A DNA stretch of 64,000 nucleotides from Paenibacillus kyungheensis (GCF_028606985.1 NZ_CP117416.1:5085001-5149000); one strand, 5' to 3'. Shown: positions 9,322 through 18,650, numbered from the stretch's first letter. The notes: generated by a model from the letters alone, not told the origin. Program-made: numbers and translations.

Positions 9322-10647
9322 TCATGATAAGACAGGTTTTATCTGTTTAGGTGAGATTCCATAACGTTTTTTAAACAAGCGATTGAAATAAAATGGATCA
9401 TGAATACCTACTTCTAACGCTACCTGTTTGACCAGCCATTGTCCTGAGGATAGCATTTGATACGCATGATTCATTCGAATATCGTTTAGATATGTTAGAA
9501 TACTTTGCCCTATTTCTACTTTAAATACCTGACACAAATAAGGTTCAGACAGATTCACATAAGCCGCAATTTCAGATAAATGAATACGCTCTGCATAATG
9601 AGTCTGCAAATAATCGATCACTTTTTGTACTTCTGGCCGAATCATCACTTTATGATTGGAATGAGGTGGACTTAATCTATGGGGTGTTGGCTTTATTGCT
9701 AAAGGTAGAGGGGATTCTTCGATATTCAGACAGTACTGGATATGTTGTCTAAGTTCATGCTCATTACTTGCTCCTATCGTGTACACAATCTGTAAAGGAA
9801 TATTGTAATACATGTTGGATAAACTGATCAGCCGTTGCGCTATTGTTTCACTCCAAGAGGATGGATTCGCAGATATTAACGAAGAACTTTTTTCACAAGT
9901 TACGCCTAAAATAAATTGATGATTGTTCAGTTCAGCTAACATTACATGATGACTATTGGAAAAGAGTTCATCTGATAATCCAGATAAAGCTGACTTTAAG
10001 CGTTGAGCTGCATTCAATAGATTGTCGTTAGCATTAGCTTGTTCGATATTGACTGCAAATAAAAAGAGGAGTTGTCGCTCGGTATCCAATGGACGATAAG
10101 AAGAGTCTGAAGATGCAGATGATTGTGTATTGATCTCTGCACGTTGAAGTAACTGGATAGCGGAATGATCTATACCGCATATCTCCAATAATTGCTGCTG
10201 AAAATCACTATATTCTACAGGGTCAGCGATACTGAGAGATGTATTTTTTTGGAGTACGGGTTCTTTTTGATCTATTTTAGCAGCCATTTCTTCAAGCACT
10301 TGCATAAAGTTATCTGTCTGCAATGTTAATTTGAGCATATAATCATGTGCACTATGTTTGAGTGCTTCACGTACCAATTCAAAATCATTGTAGTTGCTCA
10401 ATACTAAGATCTCTCCATGATACTGATCAGCTCGTAATTGCTTAATAAGCGCTATCCCATCCATATCAGGCATCTTGATATCGGTAATCACAATATCAAT
10501 ATCAGTCTGTGCGATAAGTTCAAGCGCAGTACGTCCATTCGAACATGACCCCGCATATTCAAATCGACTGCCTTCCCAATGAATAAGCGTTTTTACAGCA
10601 TGACGAACAATCAACTCATCATCAACAATCAACACTTTATACATCAT
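9322..10647 (-). CDS. AraC-type response regulator, YesN family
   Basis: 441 residues from the ATG at 10647, chosen because AAAGGAGG precedes it by 5 bases. An N-terminal receiver domain carries the acidic pair DD at 9-10 and the phosphoacceptor Asp56 (ITDIKMP). A weakly conserved linker follows, then a C-terminal AraC double helix-turn-helix over the last 100 residues (ending GISPKQIKPVLS). Its start overlaps the end of the histidine kinase by 11 bases. It probably activates the downstream glycoside import operon in response to an extracellular sugar signal. Confidence 0.92.
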   Translation of the reverse strand: MMYKVLIVDDELIVRHAVKTLIHWEGSRFEYAGSCSNGRTALELIAQTDIDIVITDIKMPDMDGIALIKQLRADQYHGEILVLSNYNDFELVREALKHSAHDYMLKLTLQTDNFMQVLEEMAAKIDQKEPVLQKNTSLSIADPVEYSDFQQQLLEICGIDHSAIQLLQRAEINTQSSASSDSSYRPLDTERQLLFLFAVNIEQANANDNLLNAAQRLKSALSGLSDELFSNSHHVMLAELNNHQFILGVTCEKSSSLISANPSSWSETIAQRLISLSNMYYNIPLQIVYTIGASNEHELRQHIQYCLNIEESPLPLAIKPTPHRLSPPHSNHKVMIRPEVQKVIDYLQTHYAERIHLSEIAAYVNLSEPYLCQVFKVEIGQSILTYLNDIRMNHAYQMLSSGQWLVKQVALEVGIHDPFYFNRLFKKRYGISPKQIKPVLS

Positions 10648-12454
10648 TTTTGTCCTCCTTTGTACGATCTCGCTTAGGTAATATAATCTCAGTCGTTGTT
10701 CCATAATTAATTCTACTATGTGTGATTAGACCATAAGGTTCTCCATAATGAAGCCTGATTCGTTCATGTACATTTGTAATACCTATTCCAGATAATGAGC
10801 GATACAATGCTTTCTGTTGACGTTGTTCGGCCTGGTCAAATCCTTTGCCATTGTCGCAGATAAGAATCTGTATTCCTTGATCAGATAGACTGGCTTCTAT
10901 TCGAATATTTACTTTAGCATGTTCATCTGCTCCAGCATGCAAGATCGAATTTTCGACAATCGGCTGTAAAATAAATTTGGGTACCATCCATGTAGCAGTG
11001 TCTTCATGCAACTGCACTTCCAGATGAAATGAATCACCATAACGAATACGCTGAATATTTGCATAATGTTGTACATTCTCAATTTCTTTTGCTAACGGGA
11101 TCATTTCTTCTTTGACTAGAATCGTATTGTGAAGCAGTTCAGATAATGAGCCAATCCCCTGTGTTAGCGAAGCATTGCCACTGAGCATTGCACTCCATTT
11201 CAACGAATTTAATGTATTAAATAAAAAGTGAGGATTAATCTGAGCTTGTAACATTTTGAGTTCTGCTTCTCTTTTGGCTTGCTGTTCGGTCTGGATCTGC
11301 ACGATCAATTGTTTGAGTCTATCTACCATGTTGTAGATAGTTGATGTTAATTGCTGCATTTCATCTGGATAAGGCCCTTGTTGAGGCATTCCGTCTAACT
11401 TCCCACGATCTACCCGTTTGGCAAATAACAAAAGCGAACGCATCGGCGAACTAATACTAAAATATATCCACATAGATACGATAGCAGACAATAGTAACGT
11501 CAATAGACATAAGGCGATAATATGATTTCGTAATCCGGTAAGTTCTGACACGATAAAAGAATGAGGAATCAAGCCGATAATATGCCAATTTGCCATCTGA
11601 ATCTCTGCACTGGTCACCAGCATTTTTGTATTCAAAATCGTTGATTCAAATTCTTCAGATTGGCCTTGATGTTGTTCGCTGATCATTTTGGATATGATAT
11701 CTTTGTGAAAAATATTGCCTTGTACAATCGCTGGATTCAACGAAGAAATTACCATTCCATTATCATTGGTTATGTAGATACTACTACCTTTTCCTAGATT
11801 GACAGACTGATATAGATTACGGGCAAAACTTTTTTCATCAAAACAAAGAACAATATAGCCTAGATATGAATTTAGATCATTTTCGGAATAGATTTTGCGG
11901 GTGAGGGCTAATGTTGGCGTACCACGATTAGAACGAAGGTAAGACCAATACGCATTACGAGCAACGCCTTCTGTTTGAGTCATCACTTCACTTAATTGAT
12001 CACCTGGATACCATTGATAGCCCAGATCAAAAAAAGCCGCGCCTGTATTGGTCATAATAACGACATTAGAAAGGTTACTAAAGCTGAAAATCTGCTGATC
12101 CAGTTGTTTGCGAATCAACGTTTGCAACACATTTTTGTCCAGATCGGTTAACTGATTGTAATTGGCTAGCCCTGTCTGAATCGAAGGATTAATAATAATA
12201 TTTTCACTTAATGTCTCGTATTGTTCCAGTTCTCTAGCGATATTACGAGCTAATTCATCTAATGTCTGTGTAGATGTCTCACTGATCTTGGTTGTGGTCG
12301 ATGTCTCATAGATTTGATTGGAGTAAAAGGCGACAATAACGACAGGTAAAAGAGAAGTAATTAGAAAAGCGATAAGTAAGCGATGCTTGATCGAAAGATG
12401 ACGAAGTAGGAACGAGGATTTTTTGAACCATTTCAATTTAGCGTTAGAGGGCAT
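10637..12454 (-). CDS. Sensor histidine kinase, YesM family
   Basis: 605 residues from the ATG at 12454. An upstream in-frame ATG at 12484 lies within a few bases of the predicted transcription start and has no ribosome binding site, whereas AGAAGG precedes the 12454 ATG. Order: transmembrane helix, large extracellular dCache-like sensor (about 55-310 in the longer numbering), second helix, HAMP, then the His_kinase domain with QAQINPHFLFN (His419 long, 409 short numbering) and a C-terminal ATPase domain with DNGKGF. Partner of the following YesN-like regulator. Confidence 0.9.
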   Translation of the reverse strand: MPSNAKLKWFKKSSFLLRHLSIKHRLLIAFLITSLLPVVIVAFYSNQIYETSTTTKISETSTQTLDELARNIARELEQYETLSENIIINPSIQTGLANYNQLTDLDKNVLQTLIRKQLDQQIFSFSNLSNVVIMTNTGAAFFDLGYQWYPGDQLSEVMTQTEGVARNAYWSYLRSNRGTPTLALTRKIYSENDLNSYLGYIVLCFDEKSFARNLYQSVNLGKGSSIYITNDNGMVISSLNPAIVQGNIFHKDIISKMISEQHQGQSEEFESTILNTKMLVTSAEIQMANWHIIGLIPHSFIVSELTGLRNHIIALCLLTLLLSAIVSMWIYFSISSPMRSLLLFAKRVDRGKLDGMPQQGPYPDEMQQLTSTIYNMVDRLKQLIVQIQTEQQAKREAELKMLQAQINPHFLFNTLNSLKWSAMLSGNASLTQGIGSLSELLHNTILVKEEMIPLAKEIENVQHYANIQRIRYGDSFHLEVQLHEDTATWMVPKFILQPIVENSILHAGADEHAKVNIRIEASLSDQGIQILICDNGKGFDQAEQRQQKALYRSLSGIGITNVHERIRLHYGEPYGLITHSRINYGTTTEIILPKRDRTKEDKNDV

Positions 12455-12487
12455 ACCAGAACACCTTCTTGCATCATTTTTCATACT

Positions 12488-12515
12488 ATAATAGCAGAAA
12501 TTAGAACGCTTGCAA
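12488..12515 (-). promoter_or_regulatory. Predicted promoter of the kinase-regulator operon
   Basis: On the minus strand, TTGCAA at 12510-12515 and TATTAT at 12488-12493, separated by 16 bases. Transcription would begin near 12481, which supports the later kinase start at 12454. Confidence 0.5.
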
Positions 12516-12540
12516 GATCACATCAAGATGATATATTGCA

Positions 12541-12570
12541 AAAAAGACTGCCGGAATTCACCGACAGCCT
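12541..12570 (-). terminator. Intrinsic terminator after rlmN
   Basis: On the minus strand GGCTGTCGG / CCGGCAGTC form a nine-pair stem with two wobbles and a six-base loop, followed by TTTTTT. Confidence 0.7.
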
Positions 12571-12608
12571 GCTTTATTTCATCTTCATACTCTCTCAATT
12601 CATTGGAA

Positions 12609-13709
12609 TCATGAACCAACCACAACAGGATTGTCTTCATTTTTCGCTTGTGCTGCTTTTTTAATTTGTTTACTGCGCAATTGTCCGCAAGCTGCATCAA
12701 TATCTGTTCCATGCTCCAGACGAACTGTACAGTTCACACCATTCTTTTTCAACGTATCGTAGAATGTAATAATCGATTCTTGAGAACTACGTTGATACTG
12801 GCTATGCTCATCAACCGGATTGTATGGAATCAGATTCACACTGGCTGACTTGTTCATATGAGCGATTAGATCAGCCAATTGCTGTGCATGTTCTTGATGA
12901 TCGTTCACATCACGTAGCAAAATGTACTCTAACATAATCCGGCGATTTGTTTTGGTTAAATAGTACTCTACAGCAGACATCAATTGCTCTAACGGATAAG
13001 CACGATTAATTTTCATAATGCGTGTACGCAGTTCATTATTCGGTGCATGTAAAGAAAGAGCTAGATTCACCTGTAGATCACTATCGGCAAATTCTCTGAT
13101 TTTGTCAGGCAGACCACTTGTGGAGACAGTGATACGTTTAGGCGCAATTACCAGACCTTTGCGATCTTTCACAATATTTAAGAAATCGACCATATTTTCA
13201 AAATTATCAAATGGTTCGCCGATTCCCATGACTACGATATGCGTAACCAATTGGTCTTGCGCGGCTGCATCCAGATGAAATTGCACTTTCATAATCTGTT
13301 CCACAATCTCACCTGCGGTGAGATCACGACTTTTCTTAATTAGACCACTTGCACAAAAGCTACAGCCGATATTACAGCCTACTTGAGTGGTTACACATAC
13401 CGATTGACCATACTTCTGACGCATCAATACCGTTTCGATCAAGTTGCCATCTTCCAAACGGAACAGAAATTTCACTGTACCATCAGCAGATTCTTGCTTC
13501 ACATGTTCGGTTAATGTCTGAATTGCAAAATGCTCGGCAAGCAAAGCGATACAAGCCGGATTCACTTCAGTCATTTCATTAAATTCAGTTACACGTTGAC
13601 GATACAAATAATCCCAGACCTGACCGGCGCGGAATTTCTTGTGTCCACGTTCACCAAGCCATGACGATAATTGATCTAATGTTAATCCATAAATGGATGG
13701 TTTATTCAT
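12609..13709 (-). CDS. rlmN: 23S rRNA/tRNA adenine-2 C2-methyltransferase RlmN
   Basis: 366 residues. A radical-SAM enzyme that methylates A2503 of 23S rRNA and A37 of some tRNAs. The 4Fe-4S cluster motif CNIGCSFC lies at Cys112, Cys116 and Cys119. Cys341 in AACGQL is the mechanistic methyl-carrying cysteine, and an MGIGEPFDN motif lies in the core. An AAGAAGG ribosome binding site precedes the ATG. It is a single gene with its own terminator. Confidence 0.95.
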   Translation of the reverse strand: MNKPSIYGLTLDQLSSWLGERGHKKFRAGQVWDYLYRQRVTEFNEMTEVNPACIALLAEHFAIQTLTEHVKQESADGTVKFLFRLEDGNLIETVLMRQKYGQSVCVTTQVGCNIGCSFCASGLIKKSRDLTAGEIVEQIMKVQFHLDAAAQDQLVTHIVVMGIGEPFDNFENMVDFLNIVKDRKGLVIAPKRITVSTSGLPDKIREFADSDLQVNLALSLHAPNNELRTRIMKINRAYPLEQLMSAVEYYLTKTNRRIMLEYILLRDVNDHQEHAQQLADLIAHMNKSASVNLIPYNPVDEHSQYQRSSQESIITFYDTLKKNGVNCTVRLEHGTDIDAACGQLRSKQIKKAAQAKNEDNPVVVGS

Positions 13710-13752
13710 GGTATACCTTCTTTCAAAGCTATTAAATTTGAGGAAAAACAGA

Positions 13753-14070
13753 TTAGAGTAGATCTTTTTCTTCTGTTTGAAGAATAGATGCTAACAATCC
13801 AGGAAATTGAGTGTCTAGTTCACTTTGGCAAATACGATAAAAATGTTGCCTGCCATCAATGCGTAATTGGATTAATCCCGTTTCGCGTAATATTTTAACA
13901 TGATGAGACAAGGTGGATTTGGAAATATGACTCATTTGAAAACCTGCACAACTTTTTTCTCCATGATGTGCAAGACACAATAGTATTTTCAATCGCACAG
14001 GATCACTTAGTGCGCTGAATACATCGACAAGCTTGATCGGTGTCGGTCTGGTAGCTTCTAATATTTTCAT
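13753..14070 (-). CDS. ArsR-family transcriptional repressor
   Basis: 105 residues from the ATG at 14070. A TTG at 14106 would add 12 residues, but neither start has a strong ribosome binding site. A winged helix spans most of the protein: [16 protein letters not shown], then [21 protein letters not shown] as recognition helix and RIDGRQHFY as wing. The ELCVCD metal site of arsenic or cadmium sensors is absent, so it is one of the many non-metal ArsR regulators. It is divergent from the NTF2-like gene at 14241, with two matching palindromes between them, so it probably represses both genes. Confidence 0.85.
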   Translation of the reverse strand: MKILEATRPTPIKLVDVFSALSDPVRLKILLCLAHHGEKSCAGFQMSHISKSTLSHHVKILRETGLIQLRIDGRQHFYRICQSELDTQFPGLLASILQTEEKDLL

Positions 14071-14112
14071 ACTTTTCAACTTATCATTTATTGGAGCAAC
14101 TATCAATTGAAA

Positions 14113-14132
14113 AGTACGATTTTGGTCGAACT
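14113..14132. promoter_or_regulatory. ArsR-type operator 1
   Basis: Imperfect 20-base palindrome AGTACGA-N6-TCGAACT (six of seven positions symmetric). It has the same architecture as the site at 14166, and the centres are 53 bases (about five helical turns) apart. Confidence 0.55.
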
Positions 14133-14165
14133 ATTTATTATGTTAGATGTATGATACACTTTAAC

Positions 14166-14185
14166 AGTTCGAATTTCATCAAACT
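14166..14185. promoter_or_regulatory. ArsR-type operator 2
   Basis: Imperfect 20-base palindrome AGTTCGA-N6-TCAAACT (six of seven positions symmetric), 55 bases before the NTF2-like start. Confidence 0.55.
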
Positions 14186-14240
14186 ATTAAATACAATGAG
14201 AGCAAGATTGTGTTTTTTTATCAAAAAGGAGCCTTATTAA

Positions 14241-14618
14241 ATGACAACAGCTATCCAAACATTAAATGACTATTTCCGCTTATTCGATGCTTCACGTACT
14301 GATCCACAAGCGATGGAACAATTGTTGGATTTATTTATTCCAGATGTAGAGATTGTACTGAACGGAGCTACACGTAACGGGTTCAAAACTTTTATGGATA
14401 CATTCTATCAATACAATATTGATATCAAACATATGCATGAGCCGTGGGAACTGCAAACCAACGGAACCTACGAATCCCGCTGGGCAGTATGTGGCATGTC
14501 GAGTGAAGGAACAGTCTATGCCAAAACAGGAATTGATATTGCTCGTGTGAATGAAGAAGGTAAGATTGTATTTTTGGAAAATGTACAGGAGAATCAAGAC
14601 GCTTTTAGCAAGTATTGA
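14241..14618 (+). CDS. NTF2/SnoaL-like small protein
   Basis: 125 residues in one alpha+beta-barrel domain: N-terminal helix (LNDYFRLFDASRTD), the loop FIPDVEIVLNGATRNG and a C-terminal strand WAVCGMSSEG, typical of the nuclear-transport-factor-2/SnoaL superfamily (cyclases, isomerases and ligand-binding proteins). The exact reaction cannot be inferred. AAAAAGGAG lies 12 bases before the ATG. It is divergent from the ArsR regulator and probably its target. Confidence 0.75.
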   Translation: MTTAIQTLNDYFRLFDASRTDPQAMEQLLDLFIPDVEIVLNGATRNGFKTFMDTFYQYNIDIKHMHEPWELQTNGTYESRWAVCGMSSEGTVYAKTGIDIARVNEEGKIVFLENVQENQDAFSKY

Positions 14619-14633
14619 TACTAACTATGTAGA

Positions 14634-14753
14634 TTAGGTTCTATGTTTATTGCGATAGGATCTGACTGCTACAATCGTAATCCATGTCAGTACCGCTACG
14701 ACAGCAATCACGATTCCCATCGTAATCAACAAATTACTCCATACGATATGCAT
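14634..14753 (-). CDS. 39-residue single-span membrane microprotein
   Basis: A short gene with GAGGTG 6 bases before the ATG at 14753. The product starts MHIVWSNLLI, has one transmembrane segment at about residues 7-30 and a short basic tail (RSYRNKHRT). It converges on the NTF2-like gene and lies downstream of the EcfT terminator, so it is probably transcribed on its own. A Fur-like sequence lies 32-46 bases before the start. I do not recognise the family. Confidence 0.6.
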   Translation of the reverse strand: MHIVWSNLLITMGIVIAVVAVLTWITIVAVRSYRNKHRT

Positions 14754-14784
14754 ATCATTCACCTCATTTATATCTGGATTTTAT

Positions 14785-14799
14785 TGGTAATGATAATAA
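14785..14799. promoter_or_regulatory. Possible Fur-like box
   Basis: TGGTAATGATAATAA matches 11 of 14 defined positions of the Gram-positive Fur-family consensus TGATAATNATTATCA. It sits in the presumed promoter region of the 39-residue gene. The resemblance could be chance in AT-rich DNA. Confidence 0.3.
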
Positions 14800-14849
14800 G
14801 TGTACATAAGCGATCATCATCATGCAAATGAACAGCATATAGACAAGCA

Positions 14850-14884
14850 AAGGAGCATCTTCGTTCACAAGATGCTCCTTCTTT
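14850..14884 (-). terminator. Terminator after the thiamine ECF operon
   Basis: Perfect 12-base stem AAGGAGCATCTT / AAGATGCTCCTT with a 7-base loop, just after the EcfT stop. The minus-strand T tract is short and interrupted. Confidence 0.65.
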
Positions 14885-14888
14885 TGAT

Positions 14889-15629
14889 CTACTTTTTCAA
14901 TATAAATGTTATTCCTAGAACGACTATTAACAACAACCCCATATACCAACCATCTCTGCCTGCTAATTGTGGAGTTAGATAATAGGTACGCTGACGTGTG
15001 CCTGTGAATCCGCGTGCTTCCATCGCTATCGCTATTCGTTCAGACTTACGAATACCTTGCGTGAATAGTGGTAGTGCATAACGGATAAAAGATTTCCAGC
15101 TATTCTTCTGCTTATACCCTCTAATCTTATGCGCCGATTTCATTTGAGTCAGTTCTGTCTGGAACAAAGGAATAAAGCGAAATCCAGCTAACAGTCCATA
15201 AGCCCACTTTGGCGATAATCTACATTGATGAACCAGACTCATAATCATAGCAGTAAGATCGGTGGTCGATGTGAACAACAGTCCATACGTAACAAATCCA
15301 AGCATCCGCAGGGCGATCATTAGACCATTATTCAGACTTTCTTCAGTAATATGGAACCATCCCCATTGCCAGATGGTATGTTCACCTTTACCAAATGCCG
15401 CCATCATCCAGAAAATCATTACAAAAAAGATCGTGTACGGCAGCAATCGTTTGAGCAAATAAGCAATCCGCCAACCACCCAAAGTCATTCCAATCACTAG
15501 TGCTACTAACCAGATCGCTAAAGTGATACGAGGATCAGTGACTGCCATCAATACGCACATCACTAACAAATGAGTTACCAACTTGATCGTCGGATTCAAG
15601 GTGGATAACCACGAATGATTGCTTTTCAT
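14889..15629 (-). CDS. ykoC: ECF transporter transmembrane component EcfT (YkoC)
   Basis: 246 residues of the CbiQ/EcfT family: about five hydrophobic segments in the first half, then the cytoplasmic coupling region with AHKIRGY and AMEARGFTG, the two Ala-Arg-Gly signatures that contact the ATPases. The ATG overlaps the stop of the ATPase gene by four bases. With YkoD and YkoE it forms a TPP-regulated importer assigned to hydroxymethylpyrimidine or thiamine precursors in Bacillus. Confidence 0.9.
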   Translation of the reverse strand: MKSNHSWLSTLNPTIKLVTHLLVMCVLMAVTDPRITLAIWLVALVIGMTLGGWRIAYLLKRLLPYTIFFVMIFWMMAAFGKGEHTIWQWGWFHITEESLNNGLMIALRMLGFVTYGLLFTSTTDLTAMIMSLVHQCRLSPKWAYGLLAGFRFIPLFQTELTQMKSAHKIRGYKQKNSWKSFIRYALPLFTQGIRKSERIAIAMEARGFTGTRQRTYYLTPQLAGRDGWYMGLLLIVVLGITFILKK

Positions 15630-17224
15630 ACAATACTCCGCTCCTTCTGTGGCTGTAGCAACCGGTAATGAAGCGGAGGGATAATCGCATGATCCCCGAT
15701 CTGTTCTGGATTAGCAAAGAGATGATAAGGTGCTCCATTGTAGACCACTTTGCCCTGATCAAACAAAATCACGGTATCGGCGTATTCATCGACTAGATCC
15801 ATATCATGCGTGACCATCACAATCGTTGTTCCTTGCGCTTGCCGTTGTTGCAGTCGCTTGATTAATTCAGCCGATGTTTTAGCATCTTGACCGAATGTAG
15901 GTTCATCTAATAGAAGTAACGACTGATCGAATAACAGCATAGTGGCTACACTCAAGCGCCTTTTTTGCCCCAGACTAAGTGTAAATGGATGTTGATCTTG
16001 ATAAGCTTCTAAACCGAATTCTTGCAACAATTGTATCGTTTTGGAGGTTACTTCCTCTTCTGACCAATTCCGTTGTCGTCCGCCAAAAGCGATCTCGTCA
16101 AACACCGTATCGGTTACAAATTGCAGTTCAGGATTTTGAAAAACAAATCCCGCTTGCTCATACAGATCACGATCACTCCATTTTTTTAATAATTTATGTT
16201 GAAAAGAAAGCTGACCACTACGAATACGTTCTAACCGAATTAAGCTTTTGAGAAATGTGCTTTTCCCACTTCCATTAGCACCGACAATCGCTACCCATTT
16301 CCCTGACTGAATCGAAATGTTCATATCGCTCATAACAGATTTTTGACGATACCCGATCTCCAGTTGTTCGGTAACTATGATATCAGGTGTATGATTGTCG
16401 GTTGTATCTGCATGTAGTGTAGCTGTACGGCGTTGTTGTAGTGTCTGTTGCAACTGCTTCGCTAATGGATGAGACGGATGATCTTGTACATCTTCCCATG
16501 TATACGGGAATAATTGAGGTTGCCATATGCCGGCTTCTTCCATCTCTGCACGATACCGCTCGATCATCTCTGCTGGCTTGCCTTGAGCCATAATACGCCC
16601 TTGCGCATTCATCAAAATGACTGTATCCATCCACTCAATACACCCATCTAATGTATGTTCTACAAATACCATCGTCTGTCCGTACTGATCAGCTAGGTCA
16701 TGTAGCAATTGAAAAATTTCTTTGCGACTGATCGGATCAAGTTGTGCTGTCGGTTCATCGAAAAAAAGAACTTCCGGTTCAAGCGCTAACAGACACGCTA
16801 GCGCTAGCCGTTGCTTCATACCTCCAGATAGGGTCTCAATAGCAGTATGACGATCTATATTCAGACCGACTTGCTTCATCACTGTATCTATCATAGTGTC
16901 CATCTGAGCACGCGGAATAGAGCGATTTTCCAAGCTAAAAGCAATCTCTTCATCCACATGAAGCATACAGAACTGCGAATCCGGGTCTTGAAACATCACG
17001 CCACATTGAGGGGCTAACTGAATCTCGCCTTCCACTTCAGCTTCTACATGTTCAGGAATAATACCGGACAATGCAGATAATAGCGTCGACTTGCCACTAC
17101 CACTTGGCCCGAGAATCAATACTTTTTCTCCACGTGAAATCGATAAATGAATATGCGTTAATACATTTTCTTCTCGATGATAAAAACGTACTGACAGGTC
17201 TTTACACCCTAGAAGCGATTCCAT
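15626..17224 (-). CDS. ykoD: ECF transporter double ATPase (YkoD)
   Basis: Two fused ABC ATPase domains in one chain of 532 residues. First half: GPSGSGKST and LSGGMKQR; second half: GANGSGKST and LSLGQKRR, each followed by a Walker B with DEPT. The start at 17224 is preferred over 17230, because AGAAGG lies about 9 bases before it. The gene overlaps the YkoE stop and EcfT start, so all three are translationally coupled. It energises the thiamine-precursor ECF importer. Confidence 0.9.
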   Translation of the reverse strand: MESLLGCKDLSVRFYHREENVLTHIHLSISRGEKVLILGPSGSGKSTLLSALSGIIPEHVEAEVEGEIQLAPQCGVMFQDPDSQFCMLHVDEEIAFSLENRSIPRAQMDTMIDTVMKQVGLNIDRHTAIETLSGGMKQRLALACLLALEPEVLFFDEPTAQLDPISRKEIFQLLHDLADQYGQTMVFVEHTLDGCIEWMDTVILMNAQGRIMAQGKPAEMIERYRAEMEEAGIWQPQLFPYTWEDVQDHPSHPLAKQLQQTLQQRRTATLHADTTDNHTPDIIVTEQLEIGYRQKSVMSDMNISIQSGKWVAIVGANGSGKSTFLKSLIRLERIRSGQLSFQHKLLKKWSDRDLYEQAGFVFQNPELQFVTDTVFDEIAFGGRQRNWSEEEVTSKTIQLLQEFGLEAYQDQHPFTLSLGQKRRLSVATMLLFDQSLLLLDEPTFGQDAKTSAELIKRLQQRQAQGTTIVMVTHDMDLVDEYADTVILFDQGKVVYNGAPYHLFANPEQIGDHAIIPPLHYRLLQPQKERSIV

Positions 17225-17819
17225 TCGCATTTCCCTTCTTCCGCCGTACTTTCATAATTTCGTATTGATCCAGTACCCCTGTTTTGCACAAAGCTTCTAC
17301 AATAATTTTGGCTAACCATCCACCTAAAATCATTCCACTGATCACTTGAATAACCAGAGTCGTAATCAATACTTGTGTGGTGTAATAGCCGAATCCATTA
17401 GCGATAACGTTATACAATACTCCACCTACTGCCGCCAGCGCTCCTGATAACATTAACGTCATCAAGTTATAACGTTTGTAGCCAAATAGAGCAAACGCAA
17501 TCTCTGCTCCAATCCCTTGAAACACGCCGATCAATAATGCAGACAATCCAAAATGGCTACCTGTTAACAGCTCTACAGCCGCAGCCGCTACTTCAGCGAT
17601 CAATGCCGCCCCTGGCTTACGAATAATATAAGCTACAATCGGGCTTGCAATAATCCAGATGCCGAACATAAATCCTGCACCCACAGGCCCTACTAATGCA
17701 GAGATCGGTATCCACAATGTCGACCATCCCAGATAAATAACGCCACAAGCCACCGCCAAAATAACAGTCAGCACCACTTCTTTCATTTTCCATGTCATAG
17801 AGATCGATGAGGAGCTCAT
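17202..17819 (-). CDS. ykoE: ECF substrate-specificity component (YkoE)
   Basis: 205 residues from the ATG at 17819 (GGAGG 10 bases upstream, overlapping the TenA stop by four bases). About five to six transmembrane segments; sequence such as KEVVLTVILAVACGVIYLGW is typical of YkoE. It is the membrane S-component that binds the thiamine-pathway substrate. The soluble YkoF protein found in the B. subtilis operon is missing here. Confidence 0.88.
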   Translation of the reverse strand: MSSSSISMTWKMKEVVLTVILAVACGVIYLGWSTLWIPISALVGPVGAGFMFGIWIIASPIVAYIIRKPGAALIAEVAAAAVELLTGSHFGLSALLIGVFQGIGAEIAFALFGYKRYNLMTLMLSGALAAVGGVLYNVIANGFGYYTTQVLITTLVIQVISGMILGGWLAKIIVEALCKTGVLDQYEIMKVRRKKGNANGIASRV

Positions 17820-18502
17820 ACGCGTGCAACCTCCATCGGCACAGGCCAATCTTCCAGAGTGTACGCCATATCCCAGAACATATATTCAAACTGACAACTT
17901 AGAAGAAAATGCTCTTTCATACGCGCTCGATGTGCAGGTGTCGTCTGCTCTGCCCATTTATCTAACCGAGCACAAAATTGATGCGTAATCGTATCGGTAC
18001 GATTGCCATAGAAGTTAATCCAATCATAAAAAGGATGGGAGGCATCAGGCTTCACTTCATCCAATAATTTCACACCAATCTCCCAATACGTCCACGGGCA
18101 AGGCAACAATACCGCCAAAATATCGCCTAAATCCCCTTCATGAGCCACAGTTAACATATGACGAATATAATGATGAGAAGAAGGAGAAAGCGCATATCCT
18201 TGCAAATCTTCATACTTGACGCCAGCCACCTCGCAAAAGTTATTATGAGGATGAATTTCACTATGAAGCACAAATGAAATCTGCTCGTTAAACATCGCCA
18301 TATCTTCACGTGTTGGGCATTTCGCAATCGCCGTTCCATAAATACGCATAAAAGAATTCAAATACTCAAAATCTTGCTTTACATAATGGATCAATTGCTC
18401 ACTACGCAGATCACCTTTGGCAATCCCTTGTACAAATGGATGGTTAAAAATCGCTTCAAAAATAGGGTCTGCGGCCTGTCTAATTTCCTGTGAAAAACTC
18501 AT
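17816..18502 (-). CDS. tenA: Aminopyrimidine aminohydrolase / thiaminase II TenA
   Basis: 228 residues from the ATG at 18502, which has AAGGAGG 8 bases before it; the earlier in-frame ATG lies upstream of that site. The all-helical TenA fold is shown by FNHPFVQGIAKGDL near the start and the active-site cysteine in LLPCPWTYWEIG, with EYMFWDMAY near the end. It salvages thiamine breakdown products by hydrolysing aminopyrimidines to hydroxymethylpyrimidine. It is the first gene after the TPP riboswitch, so salvage and uptake are controlled together. Confidence 0.93.
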   Translation of the reverse strand: MSFSQEIRQAADPIFEAIFNHPFVQGIAKGDLRSEQLIHYVKQDFEYLNSFMRIYGTAIAKCPTREDMAMFNEQISFVLHSEIHPHNNFCEVAGVKYEDLQGYALSPSSHHYIRHMLTVAHEGDLGDILAVLLPCPWTYWEIGVKLLDEVKPDASHPFYDWINFYGNRTDTITHQFCARLDKWAEQTTPAHRARMKEHFLLSCQFEYMFWDMAYTLEDWPVPMEVARV

Positions 18503-18590
18503 AACTGTATCCTCCTTAGATTGAAGCATCGATAACGACGCTTGGTTAATAAAGAAGGACCACTACTGGAATATATGGAAAAATACATGC

Positions 18591-18617
18591 AAAAAAGCCG
18601 CCCCGTGATGGAGCGGC
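18591..18617 (-). terminator. Expression-platform terminator of the TPP riboswitch
   Basis: On the minus strand, GCCGCTCC / GGGGCGGC form an eight-pair stem with a five-base loop, followed by TTTTTT. It sits between the aptamer and tenA, so TPP binding would cause premature termination. Confidence 0.85.
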
Positions 18618-18650
18618 AGAATAGGTGTACGTATATGTACAGGTACCCTT

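Noticed and set aside
14764-14982. Short overlapping frames on both strands around the EcfT terminator
   Set aside because: They cross the EcfT end and terminator and have no ribosome binding sites.
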